In this document: positions 18,969-27,339 of the stretch, one piece after another
Numbering within the stretch: position 1 is the stretch's first letter
How the letters are laid out: every line of letters starts with the position of its first letter
Assembly: GCF_002892795.1 (NCBI RefSeq)
Contig: NZ_PJMC01000003.1
Coordinates: 186,001-250,000 of the forward strand
Direction of reading: 5' to 3'
From: Arthrobacter sp. AFG20
Lineage (GTDB): Bacteria > Actinomycetota > Actinomycetes > Actinomycetales > Micrococcaceae
DNA: 64,000 bases
Program-made: the position numbers and the translations under genes
Notes under the pieces: generated by a model
Database searches by the model: none
Told to the model about the DNA's origin: nothing
What the model saw: the letters and a program-made list of their open reading frames with translations, nothing else

Positions 18969-19760
18969 TCAGGCAGAAGCCTGCTGCCCGGCCTCTACCT
19001 GGACCAGCTGCACCTGCACGCCCGCCTGCCTGAAGAGCGCCACCTGGGCCGCGTCTGCGCCCGAGTCCGTCACCAGGGTCCATGGCAGGGCGAGCTTTGC
19101 CCAAGCGTGGAACGGGCGCTTTCCCAGCTTGCCGGAGTCGGCCAGGACATAGACCGCGTCGCCGCGCCGGGCCATGAGTTCCTTCAGCCTGGTCTGCGCG
19201 TGGTCCGCCTCGCACAGCCCGTCGTCGGCAGTGACGGCGTCGGCGCCCAGGAACACCCGGTCAAAGCTCATGCGCTCCAGGGCCGCCTCGGCAAGGGGAC
19301 CCACGAACGTCTGGCTCACGCCGCGTAACCTGCCGCCGAGGCAGTCCACCTGGATCCCCGCCGAGTCGGCGAGCTCCTGCAGCGTGTTGATTCCCGGCGT
19401 CGTGACGGACAGGTTTTCCCTCCCGCGCAGTACGTGCGCCAGTGCACCGACGGTGGAGCCGCCGTCGAGCAGGATGTTCTCGCCGTCCTTCACCTCCGCG
19501 GCAGCCCAGGCCGCGATGGCGTGCTTCTGCTCGTACGCCTCGCCGGTCCGCTGCCGCAGGGACGGTTCAGGGTGCGCGCCCAGCGCCACGGCCCCGCCGT
19601 AGGTTCGCGTCAGCTTACCCTCCTCGTTCAGGTGGGCCAGGTCCCGCCGGATGGTGGAGGCGGTCACCCGGAAATGCCGCGACAGTTCCTCCACAGACGC
19701 CAGCCCGGTGGTGACGGCGAGGTGGTAGATCTCTTCGCGCCTGGCTTTGGCGGTGGTCAT
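18969..19760 (-). CDS. DeoR/GlpR-family transcriptional repressor
   Basis: A 263-residue regulator with the N-terminal DeoR helix-turn-helix (RREEIYHLAVTTGLASVEEL then STIRRDLAHLNEEGKLTRTYGG, residues about 8-55) and the sugar-phosphate sensing domain typical of the family (DGGSTVGALAHVL, FLGADAV, LADSGKLGKR). DeoR proteins usually respond to a phosphorylated sugar intermediate. It is oriented like the downstream catabolic genes at 19852-28914 but separated by 91 bases from the SDR gene; it is the best candidate to control that region and the phosphorylating enzyme at 29077-31431. AAGGAG precedes the ATG. Confidence 0.9.
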   Translation of the reverse strand: MTTAKARREEIYHLAVTTGLASVEELSRHFRVTASTIRRDLAHLNEEGKLTRTYGGAVALGAHPEPSLRQRTGEAYEQKHAIAAWAAAEVKDGENILLDGGSTVGALAHVLRGRENLSVTTPGINTLQELADSAGIQVDCLGGRLRGVSQTFVGPLAEAALERMSFDRVFLGADAVTADDGLCEADHAQTRLKELMARRGDAVYVLADSGKLGKRPFHAWAKLALPWTLVTDSGADAAQVALFRQAGVQVQLVQVEAGQQASA

Positions 19761-19851
19761 CTGTGGCTCTCCTTATACGCTGACCTTTATCGTAGGGCCC
19801 GGGGGTTTCCACAGGCTCAACCACCGGGATCTGACAAGCTGGATCACCACC

Positions 19852-20532
19852 TCACAGCGAAGCGCCGCCGCAGATGACGTAATTCTGGCCCGTGATGGAC
19901 TTTCCATGCGGCCCGAGCAGGAAGCCGGCGAGCGCCGCGACGTCCTCCGGATCCACCAGCCGGCCGAGTGCCGGCACCTTCGGCGGCGTTGCCGCGCGGC
20001 CGGGATCGGCCAGCATGGGTGTATCCGTGGGCCCGGGCGACAACACGTTCACCGTAATGCCGCGCGGCGCAAGCTCCTGCGCCCACGTCCTGCCCATGCC
20101 CATCAGCGCAGCCTTCGTGGCGGCGTACTGGCTCTTGCCCGCCGCGCCCGTGGAGGTCCGGCTGCCGATCAGCAGCACCCGGCCGCCGTCGGGCATCCGC
20201 GGCACTACCTCGTTGGCCAGCGCACTGGCGGCGCCGACGTGCACGGCAAACATGCCGGCGAGGGCCTCCGGGTCCAGCTCGCCCAGCAGCGCGGTGCGCT
20301 GGTATCCGGCGGCGTGCACCAACGCGTCCGCGGGGTCAATCCGAACCGCAGTTTCCGCCACCGACGCCGGATCGGACAGGTCTGCGTGCAGCCATCGGAA
20401 CCCGTGCCCCAGCGAGGTCTCGCTGCGGCTCAGCCCGGTGACAGCCCAGCCGTCGGCCAGCAGCCGTTCGGCGATCGCCCTGCCGATGCCGGAGCTGCAG
20501 CCCGTGACAATCGCGTGGCGGGCGCCGGTCAC
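19852..20532 (-). CDS. SDR-family NAD(P)-dependent oxidoreductase
   Basis: A 226-residue short-chain dehydrogenase. The cofactor motif TGCSSGIG is at residues 10-17, the catalytic Ser in LLIGSRTS and the YAATK pair (Tyr, Lys) follow, and the C-terminus (ITGQNYVICGGASL) closes as in FabG-like enzymes. The GTG start overlaps the stop of the sialidase-fold gene (GTGA), so the two are translated together. Likely interconverts an alcohol and a ketone of the sugar-like compound handled by this cluster. Confidence 0.87.
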   Translation of the reverse strand: MTGARHAIVTGCSSGIGRAIAERLLADGWAVTGLSRSETSLGHGFRWLHADLSDPASVAETAVRIDPADALVHAAGYQRTALLGELDPEALAGMFAVHVGAASALANEVVPRMPDGGRVLLIGSRTSTGAAGKSQYAATKAALMGMGRTWAQELAPRGITVNVLSPGPTDTPMLADPGRAATPPKVPALGRLVDPEDVAALAGFLLGPHGKSITGQNYVICGGASL

Positions 20533-21803
20533 CGCTCGTCGCCAGCTTCGTTGTCCCCACCGGGAGTGGTGCTGCCCTCATACGCCCACTGCGGGTCCAC
20601 CCGGACGTACTTGATGGCCTGCCGGAAGTAGGTGTACGCGATGTTCAGCGCACCGTCCGGGCCCTGGTGGATGGACGGGTAGGAGTATTCGCGGTTCAGA
20701 CCGTCGCGGGAGTTGTTGGAAAGGCAGTAGCCGTCCCCCACGTCGAGGTTCCGCCGGATCGGCCACGAACGCCCGAAATCCTCGGAGATCGCCAGCGTCA
20801 TGGGCGAGCGCGGCGTCCCCCAGAACGCGCGACGCTCGTCCCCGCCCGAAGACGCAGCAGCGGGCACCGGTTCGGTGACCTGGCCCTGTTCGGCGGCCAG
20901 ACCGTCGTCGTCGATCTCGTCGTAGAGCGAGAGGCGCCGCTCGGTGTTTTCCTCCGCGCGGCTGTGGTTGTAGACCAGGGCCAGGCGGCCGTCGGCGAGC
21001 GCCGCGAACTGGATGGAGGAGTTGTTGTTGGGCAGTTCGGTGGCGACGGGCTCGCTCCAGGTAGTGCCGTCGTCGGTGGAGCGGGATTCGTAGATCGAGT
21101 CGGCCCAGCGGCTGCGGAACAGCGCCAGCAGCGAGCCATCGGCCACGGGCTGGATGTTCATGTGGACGCAGCCCAGGCTGCCCGGCAGGATGTGCTCGCT
21201 CCAGGTGGCTCCGCCGTCGTCGGAAAGCATCACGGCACTGTCATCGCTGTTGCCCACCCACTTCTCCCCCGGCGTGGTGATGCAGCGGAAGATCGGGATG
21301 ATCAGGCGGCCGGACGGCAGCAGCACCGGCAACTGGCGGACAAACACGCCGCCCGTTTCGTTGGCCGGGAACAGCGTCTCCACCGGCCCCCACGTGAGGC
21401 CGCTGTCCAGGGAAGTACGACGGCGGACCTCCGCCGTGTCCTGGTTGCCCGCCTTCTGCGCGGTGTACAGGAGCCAGAGAGCGCCGTCGCGGCCGGCAGG
21501 GCCAGGTGCGGTGAACAGGATCGGGTTCTGCTCCGAGCGGGTGGAGTCGTCCGACAGCTGCCGGGCCGGTGACCACTGAGTGCTGCCCGGCTCCAGGGTG
21601 GAGAACCAGATGGAGATGTCCGGCACGCCCTCCTGGGTGCCGCCGAACCACACACAGCCGAGGCGCCCGTCGGGCAGGGTCAGGAGGTTGGCGGCGTGGC
21701 TCTGCACGGTGGGTGCCGGCAGGTACGCAAAGTCTGCGCCGTCCGCGCGCTTCACGGCACCGTCGGGCGTGATGGTGCTGTAGCCGGTGTTTGTGGTCTG
21801 CAT
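20529..21803 (-). CDS. Sialidase-fold (BNR/Asp-box) protein, cytoplasmic
   Basis: The 424-residue protein is a six-bladed-propeller sialidase-like protein with several Asp-box motifs: SLDSGLTWG, SDDGGATWS, STDDGTTWS and SEDFGRSW. There is no signal peptide or membrane segment, so it should be cytoplasmic and act on imported small molecules. Annotation tools would probably say exo-alpha-sialidase, but there are no sialic acid genes (lyase, kinase, epimerase) here, so the substrate is more likely another acidic sugar glycoside. It sits three bases after the HpcH/HpaI aldolase gene and is coupled to the SDR gene. Confidence 0.8.
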   Translation of the reverse strand: MQTTNTGYSTITPDGAVKRADGADFAYLPAPTVQSHAANLLTLPDGRLGCVWFGGTQEGVPDISIWFSTLEPGSTQWSPARQLSDDSTRSEQNPILFTAPGPAGRDGALWLLYTAQKAGNQDTAEVRRRTSLDSGLTWGPVETLFPANETGGVFVRQLPVLLPSGRLIIPIFRCITTPGEKWVGNSDDSAVMLSDDGGATWSEHILPGSLGCVHMNIQPVADGSLLALFRSRWADSIYESRSTDDGTTWSEPVATELPNNNSSIQFAALADGRLALVYNHSRAEENTERRLSLYDEIDDDGLAAEQGQVTEPVPAAASSGGDERRAFWGTPRSPMTLAISEDFGRSWPIRRNLDVGDGYCLSNNSRDGLNREYSYPSIHQGPDGALNIAYTYFRQAIKYVRVDPQWAYEGSTTPGGDNEAGDER

Positions 21804-21806
21804 GCC

Positions 21807-22583
21807 TCAGCCCTCCGACCTGGCGGCAGCCAGGTGCGCCTTGGCAGCCAGTTCCAGGTGGGTCAGGTCCGACGCGACGGTGGTGAACGTGTAGCCCTGG
21901 CGCAGCCGCTGGGCGGCAATCTCCCCGGCCGCGGTGTGGATACCGGCCGCGATGCCTGCGGAAGCGGCAGCCTCAGCGACGGTTTCCAGCGCAGCATTGA
22001 ACTCGGCCTCGATGGCGGGGTCGCCCGGGAAGGCGCCGCCGACGGCGATGGCCAGGTCCGAGGGGCCCACGTAGATGCCGTCCAAGCCGGGCGTCGCGCA
22101 GATTTCCTTCACGTTGGCCAGCCCCTCGGGCGTCTCGATCATGGCGAAGACCAGGGTGGCGGCGTTGGAGTCAGCCGGGACCGGGCCGATGCGCAGCGCC
22201 GAGCGCATCGGCCCGTAGGAACGGCCGCCCATGGGCGGGTACTTCGCTGCGGCGACAGCGGCGGCTGCGTCCGCCGCGTTGTTGACGAGCGGGACGATCA
22301 CGCCGACGGCGCCCGCGTCCAGCGCCTTGCCGATCGCGGTGAAGTCGTTGGCCTCTACGCGCACCATGCCGACGGCGGTGTGCCCGGCGTCGATGGCCAT
22401 GAGGCCGTGCAACACGCCCGAGTAGCCCAGCAGCCCGTGCTGTGCGTCCAAGGCAACGTAGTCATACCCGAGCCGGCCGATGCGTTCCGTTGCCACGGGC
22501 GCGTCCAGCACCGCCCAGTAGCCGACGGCCTGCTCACGGGCGCGGATCTTGCGGGCGAATTCAATGGCCAGGTCCGATGTCAT
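21807..22583 (-). CDS. HpcH/HpaI-family aldolase
   Basis: A 258-residue class II pyruvate-type aldolase. The family features are YVALDAQHGLLGYS (metal and catalytic His region), GVIVPLVNNAADA, GGRSYGP, MIETPEGLANV and GIYVGPSDLAIAVGG. Relatives split 2-keto-3-deoxy sugar acids (KDR, KDG and glucarate-derived) or hydroxy-oxo diacids into pyruvate and an aldehyde. In this cluster a keto-deoxy sugar acid is the likely substrate. Transcribed with the sialidase-fold and SDR genes downstream. Confidence 0.88.
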   Translation of the reverse strand: MTSDLAIEFARKIRAREQAVGYWAVLDAPVATERIGRLGYDYVALDAQHGLLGYSGVLHGLMAIDAGHTAVGMVRVEANDFTAIGKALDAGAVGVIVPLVNNAADAAAAVAAAKYPPMGGRSYGPMRSALRIGPVPADSNAATLVFAMIETPEGLANVKEICATPGLDGIYVGPSDLAIAVGGAFPGDPAIEAEFNAALETVAEAAASAGIAAGIHTAAGEIAAQRLRQGYTFTTVASDLTHLELAAKAHLAAARSEG

Positions 22584-22637
22584 CTGTATCTTCTACCTTC
22601 AGTTCGTGGGTGGTGACGGCTAGCAGTTGTATATGCG

Positions 22638-23627
22638 TCAGCGGTTATATGCCGGCATGGGACCACGCAGCCCGGAGCCGATGGCATCGCAGGCGCTGCT
22701 GACGTCCTCTGGCAGTGGCCCCTTGGCCACGGCAGCGATGTTGGTGCGCAGCTGCTCCACCTTGGAGCCGCCCAGCAGCATTGAGCCGACGCCCTTCCGG
22801 TAAGCGAGCCAGCGCAGGGACAGCTCGGCGAGGGTGATGCCTGCCCCTTCGGCGATGCCGGCCAGGGCGCTGACGGCGTCGAACAGCTGCTTGTCCCAGT
22901 AGCGCTGGGTGTACATGGCAGCCAGCTTGGAATCACCGAAGCGGCCCTCTGAGGGCTTGGCCTCGAAGCTGTGCTTGCCGGTGAGCAGGCCGCCGCCCAG
23001 CGGGTTGTAGACCATGGTGTGGACGTTGTGGGTGGCGGCGAACTCGAGGTATTCCTCCTCCACCCGCCGGGCCACCAGGTTGTAGAGCTGCTGCGCCACT
23101 ACGGGGGCGGGCGCACCCACCTCGCGGGCAACGTGGATCACGTCGGCCATCTGCCAGGCCGCGAAGTTGGAGACGCCCAGCGCCCCGATCTTTCCTTCGG
23201 CCGCCAGCTCCGCCACGGTGCGCAGGGTGTCCTGCAGCGGCGTGGCGCGGTCCGGCTGGTGGAGGTAGAACAGGTCGATGCTGTCCACGCCGAGCCGGCG
23301 CAGGCTGCCCTCGACGCTGTTGCGGAGCCCTTGCGGGGACAGCGGCGTGTGCTGGCCGTGGTCTGCATGCGGCATGCCGGCCTTGGAGGCGAGGATGACC
23401 TCATCGCGACGCCCCTTGAGGAGGCGGCCGAGCATTTCCTCCGTCACGCCGCCCACGTAGGCGTTGGCGGTGTCGATGGTGGTGATGCCGGCGTCGAGTG
23501 CCTCGTCCACCATGCGTCCGGCGGTGGCTTCATCGGCGGTGTCGCCGAACGTCATGGTGCCCAGGACCAGCCGTGAGATTGGAAGCTTCAGTCCTTCCAC
23601 CGGGGTGCCTTCTGGCTGCTTGCTCAT
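22638..23627 (-). CDS. Aldo/keto reductase
   Basis: A 329-residue TIM-barrel NADPH-dependent reductase with the AKR catalytic tetrad visible: Asp in [11 protein letters not shown], Tyr in the same stretch, Lys in VILASKAGM and His in LFYLHQPD. It belongs to the group acting on sugars and small carbonyls (YdjG/IolS-like). It lies between the aldolase and the ABC transporter genes, in the same orientation with small gaps, and could reduce an aldehyde produced or imported by this operon. Confidence 0.88.
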   Translation of the reverse strand: MSKQPEGTPVEGLKLPISRLVLGTMTFGDTADEATAGRMVDEALDAGITTIDTANAYVGGVTEEMLGRLLKGRRDEVILASKAGMPHADHGQHTPLSPQGLRNSVEGSLRRLGVDSIDLFYLHQPDRATPLQDTLRTVAELAAEGKIGALGVSNFAAWQMADVIHVAREVGAPAPVVAQQLYNLVARRVEEEYLEFAATHNVHTMVYNPLGGGLLTGKHSFEAKPSEGRFGDSKLAAMYTQRYWDKQLFDAVSALAGIAEGAGITLAELSLRWLAYRKGVGSMLLGGSKVEQLRTNIAAVAKGPLPEDVSSACDAIGSGLRGPMPAYNR

Positions 23628-23699
23628 GCGTTGATTCTCCGTGGTTGCAGTAACGGTTCGGTTGGGTTCGTGGCGGGTAAACGGCGGGAAGAGAGCAGG

Positions 23700-24524
23700 T
23701 CAGCCTTTCAGCGCCAGCGAACGGACCACGTGCCGCGGCTTGAGGCCGCGCATGGTGGACGGGTCCAGGGCGGCCCGGCGGAGCTTGCGGGTGTAGTCCT
23801 CCTTGGGCGCGGTCAGCACCTGCGCCGTTGTTCCGTGCTCCACGAGCTTGCCGCGCTGCATGACCATGACGCTATCGCTGATCTCCTGCACCACGCCAAG
23901 GTTGTGCGAGATGAACACGTAGGTGATGCCGGTTTCGTCCTGGATGGACTTCAGCAGCCGCAGCACCTGGGCCTGGACGGACACGTCCAGCGCACTCGTG
24001 GCTTCGTCGCAGACCAGCAGTTCCGGCTTGGACGCGAGCGCCCGGGCAATGCCGATACGCTGCCGCTGCCCGCCGGAGAACTCCGCCGGGTGGCGGTCCA
24101 GGGACTTGGCCGGCAGGCCCACCTGGTCGATCAGCCTCGCGGCTTCCTTGTGCCGTTCGGCTTTGGACCGGACGCCCTGCAGCTTCAGCGGTTCGGCCAC
24201 GATCTCCTGCGCGGTGAGGTGCGGGTCCAGGGAGCCGTACGGATCCTGGAAGACCATCTGGAACTTGGAACGGAGCGGCCGCAGCTTGGCTTCGCTCATA
24301 GCTGCGATGTCCGTTCCGTCCAGCTCGATCCGGCCGCTGGCCGGCGTCACCAGCCGCATGAGCGCCTTGGCGATCGTGGACTTTCCGCAGCCGGATTCAC
24401 CGACGACTGCGATCGTCTTGCCTTTGTCCACTGAGAAGGAGACGTCATCCACGGCACGGAACGTTCCGCCCGGCACGTGGTAGTCGACCACGAGGTTCTC
24501 GACGGAGAGGAACGGCTTAGTCAT
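23700..24524 (-). CDS. ABC transporter ATP-binding protein (DppF/OppF type)
   Basis: A 274-residue ATPase with Walker A GESGCGKST (about 37-45), the signature FSGGQRQRIGIARAL and Walker B LLVCDEATSALD, followed by the VFISHNLGVV His switch. It is the second ATPase of a dipeptide/oligopeptide-type importer; its ATG overlaps the end of the first ATPase gene by 8 bases. Dpp-type importers often carry oligosaccharides or glycosides in actinobacteria, which fits the neighbours better than peptides. Confidence 0.93.
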   Translation of the reverse strand: MTKPFLSVENLVVDYHVPGGTFRAVDDVSFSVDKGKTIAVVGESGCGKSTIAKALMRLVTPASGRIELDGTDIAAMSEAKLRPLRSKFQMVFQDPYGSLDPHLTAQEIVAEPLKLQGVRSKAERHKEAARLIDQVGLPAKSLDRHPAEFSGGQRQRIGIARALASKPELLVCDEATSALDVSVQAQVLRLLKSIQDETGITYVFISHNLGVVQEISDSVMVMQRGKLVEHGTTAQVLTAPKEDYTRKLRRAALDPSTMRGLKPRHVVRSLALKG

Positions 24525-25470
24525 TCTGGGCTCCGGTGCTGGTCAGGGCTGCGGGGTCGCCGGCCGCGGTGGTTTTGGATGCGGACTGTGAGGTGTTGCC
24601 GGCAGGGGTTTCGTCCCACGGCCCCAGGACCGGAACCGCGGCCAACAGGTTGCGGGTGTACTCGGTGGCCGGGTGCTCCACCACCTGCTGGACGTGGCCG
24701 GACTCCACGAAGGAGCCGTCCTTCATCACATGGATGCGGTCCGAGATGAGCCGGGCCACTCCGAGGTCGTGAGTGATCATCAGGATGCCGATGCCGCGCT
24801 GCTCCTGCAGTTCCAGCAGGAGGTCCAAGATGCCGGCCTGCACCGTGACGTCCAGCGCCGAGGTGGGTTCATCCGCCACCAGGAGCTGCGGTTCACTGGC
24901 CAGGGCGATGGCGATCAGCACGCGCTGGAGCATGCCGCCGGAGAGCTGGTGCGGATACTTCTTCAGCTGCACCTCCGGCGTCGGAATGTGCACCTGTTCC
25001 AGCAGCCGGATGGCGCGGGCCCGGACGGCGCCCTTGTCCTTGGAGGCGGCGCCGGCAATCCGGATCGCCTCCGACAGCTGGCTGCCGATGGAATGCACGG
25101 GGCTCAGCGCGGTCATCGGGTCCTGCGGAATGAGCGCGACTGTCCGGCCGCGGACTTTGTCAATGGCCTTGGGTACGGCCACCACGTCCACGCCGTCGAT
25201 GAGCACGGTGCCGGAAAGCACCGCCAGATCGTCCGGCAGCAGGCGGAGGATGCCCATCGCAGTCGTCGATTTGCCGGAGCCGGACTCACCGATGATGGTG
25301 ACCGTTTCACCGCGGTGGATGCTGAAGGTCACGGAATCCACGGCCCGGATGATGCCGGCGTCGGTGATCAGCTCCACCTGGAAGTCGCGGACCTCGAGCA
25401 GGGCCGGCTCGGTGTGGCCGGCGTCAGCATGGGCTGTGTTGGTTCGGCCTGGGCCGGGTCGTGCGTTCAT
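24517..25470 (-). CDS. ABC transporter ATP-binding protein (DppD/OppD type)
   Basis: A 317-residue ATPase with Walker A GESGSGKST, signature LSGGMLQRVLIAIAL and Walker B LLVADEPTSALD. The ATG at 25470 lies one base after the upstream permease stop; the frame continues upstream but inside that permease gene. The C-terminal 40 residues are Ala/Thr-rich and extend beyond the usual end of the family, after the EYTRNLLAAVP motif found in DppD proteins. Confidence 0.92.
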   Translation of the reverse strand: MNARPGPGRTNTAHADAGHTEPALLEVRDFQVELITDAGIIRAVDSVTFSIHRGETVTIIGESGSGKSTTAMGILRLLPDDLAVLSGTVLIDGVDVVAVPKAIDKVRGRTVALIPQDPMTALSPVHSIGSQLSEAIRIAGAASKDKGAVRARAIRLLEQVHIPTPEVQLKKYPHQLSGGMLQRVLIAIALASEPQLLVADEPTSALDVTVQAGILDLLLELQEQRGIGILMITHDLGVARLISDRIHVMKDGSFVESGHVQQVVEHPATEYTRNLLAAVPVLGPWDETPAGNTSQSASKTTAAGDPAALTSTGAQND

Positions 25471-25471
25471 G

Positions 25472-26404
25472 TCAGGCACCCTTCTTCTTGCGGCGGGGAC
25501 GGTCACGGAGGCCGTCGCCCAGCAGGTTCACGCCCACCACCATCAGCACGATCACCAGGCCGGGCAGGGTGACCATCCACCAGGACGTGGTGATGTAGTC
25601 CTGGCCGTCGGAGATGATGCGTCCCCAGGTGGCGAACGGACGCTGGGGGCCGGCGCCGAGGAAGCTGAGCGCGCTCTCGAGCAGGACGGCTTGGGCCAGG
25701 AGCAGCAGCACCACGAGGGTTGCCTGCTTGATGACGTTCGGGATGATGTGCTGGATGAGGATCTGGATGCGGTGCAGGCCCAGGATGCGCGCCGCAGAGA
25801 CGTACGGCTTTTCGCGTTCCACGAGCACCATGGATCGGGTCAGCCTGGCCACTTCCGGCCATTGCGCAATCGCAATAACGAAGGTGATCACCGGGATGGA
25901 CGGGCCGAAGAGAGCCACCACCAACAGCAGCATCATGAGGAGCGGCAGGGACATCTGGGCCTCGAGGACCCGCGAAACCACGGTGTCCACCCAGCCGCCG
26001 AAGTAGCCTGCGGCTGCACCGAGGATGATGCCGATGGCGCCGGAGACCACCACGGCCAGGATGCCGATGGTCAGGGACACCTGGCCTCCGTGCAGGACGC
26101 GGGAGAGCAGGTCGCGGCCCAGCTGGTCGGTGCCGAACAGGTGGCCGTCCACCAGCGGAGCAAGCCGTCGCGCCGAGAGGTCCTGGTGGTTGGCATCCGG
26201 CAGCGGCAGCACTTGGGCCAGCAGGATGGGAATGATGACGATCAGCGTGCAGACGGCGCCGATGAGCAGCTTCCACTTCGCGGCGTTGCGGCGGCGGGTG
26301 GCACCGGCTTTCGCGACGAGCTCCTTCGTGACGGCGCTGGGCGACGGTGTCCGGGGCGGTTGTGCGGCGGAAGCCGCCGGAGTTGCGGTGTCGCTGAGGC
26401 TCAT
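25472..26404 (-). CDS. ABC transporter permease (DppC type)
   Basis: A 310-residue permease with an N-terminal cytoplasmic extension, one membrane segment near residues 45-65 followed by the LFGTDQLGRDLLSRVLHGG motif of DppC-type subunits, then five more segments and an EAA-like loop (SAARILGLHRIQILIQHIIP). It pairs with the DppB-type permease just upstream (4-base overlap at 26401-26404). Confidence 0.92.
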   Translation of the reverse strand: MSLSDTATPAASAAQPPRTPSPSAVTKELVAKAGATRRRNAAKWKLLIGAVCTLIVIIPILLAQVLPLPDANHQDLSARRLAPLVDGHLFGTDQLGRDLLSRVLHGGQVSLTIGILAVVVSGAIGIILGAAAGYFGGWVDTVVSRVLEAQMSLPLLMMLLLVVALFGPSIPVITFVIAIAQWPEVARLTRSMVLVEREKPYVSAARILGLHRIQILIQHIIPNVIKQATLVVLLLLAQAVLLESALSFLGAGPQRPFATWGRIISDGQDYITTSWWMVTLPGLVIVLMVVGVNLLGDGLRDRPRRKKKGA

Positions 26405-27336
26405 GCTGCTGCCGCCTTTCCAAGACGAACGCGGGGATCAAGAAGCGGGTAGGCGAGGTCGATGACGAGCTGGACGGCTACGGCCAGCAGGGACGTCAGC
26501 AGGACGGTTGCCTGGATGAGGGGATAATCGCGGGTTTCGAGGGCGCGGACAATGAGGGAGCCGACGCCGGGCCAGGCGAACACCACTTCCACCACCACGA
26601 CGCCGTTCAGCATGGCGGCGAAGCGGGTGCCGAGGGCGGTGAAGACCGGAATGGCGGAGTTGCCCATGGCATAGCGCCAGGTCAGCGCCGGACTGCCCAC
26701 TCCCCTGGACCGCGCCACGGTCAGGTACGGGGCCGCGAAGTTGGAGGTCATCTCACGCCGCACCATCCGTGAGATCAGCGCGATCTGCAGGATGGCGATG
26801 GTAACGGTGGGGAGGACCAGTCCGCCCCAGGTGGCGAAGCCGGAGGCCGGGAACAGCGGGATCAGGACGGCGAAGCCGGTAAGGAGCATGATGCCCGTCC
26901 AGAAGTCCGGCATGGACTGCCCGGCGATGGTGAGGACGTTGACGCCGAGTTCCCGGTTGGTGTCCGGTCGGCGGGCCATCCACACCCCCAGCGGGATGGC
27001 GATCACGGCGGTGAGGAGGATGGCCGCGGTGGCGAGGGTCAGCGTGTACGGCATCCGCTCGGCCACCACCTGCATGGCCGGCGCCTGGAAGGAGTAGGAG
27101 GTGCCGAGGTTGCCGGTGAACAGCTGCTGCAGGAAGATCCAGTACTGCTCCAGTACGGGACGGTCCAGGCCGAACTGTTCGCGCACCTTCGCCAGCTGCT
27201 CGGTGGTGGCCAGCGGTCCGGCGTAGGACACGGCCGGATCACCGGGGGCGAGGCGGATCAGGACGAAGACCGTGGAGACCGTCAGGAAAACGGTCAGCAG
27301 GCCCTGGCCCAGCCGCTTGAGGATGTACGTGGTCAT
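26401..27336 (-). CDS. ABC transporter permease (DppB type)
   Basis: A 311-residue six-segment permease. It has the DppB N-terminus (YILKRLGQGLLTVFLTVSTV followed by LIRLAPGDPA), a long periplasmic-side region and the EAA-like loop TVARSRGVGSPALTWRYAMGN. Gap to the binding-protein gene upstream is three bases; the stop overlaps the next permease start. Confidence 0.92.
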   Translation of the reverse strand: MTTYILKRLGQGLLTVFLTVSTVFVLIRLAPGDPAVSYAGPLATTEQLAKVREQFGLDRPVLEQYWIFLQQLFTGNLGTSYSFQAPAMQVVAERMPYTLTLATAAILLTAVIAIPLGVWMARRPDTNRELGVNVLTIAGQSMPDFWTGIMLLTGFAVLIPLFPASGFATWGGLVLPTVTIAILQIALISRMVRREMTSNFAAPYLTVARSRGVGSPALTWRYAMGNSAIPVFTALGTRFAAMLNGVVVVEVVFAWPGVGSLIVRALETRDYPLIQATVLLTSLLAVAVQLVIDLAYPLLDPRVRLGKAAAA

Positions 27337-27339
27337 GAC

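Noticed and set aside
20529..21803. True exo-alpha-sialidase acting on host glycans
   Set aside because: The protein has no export signal and no sialic acid genes are nearby; only the fold and Asp boxes are certain.
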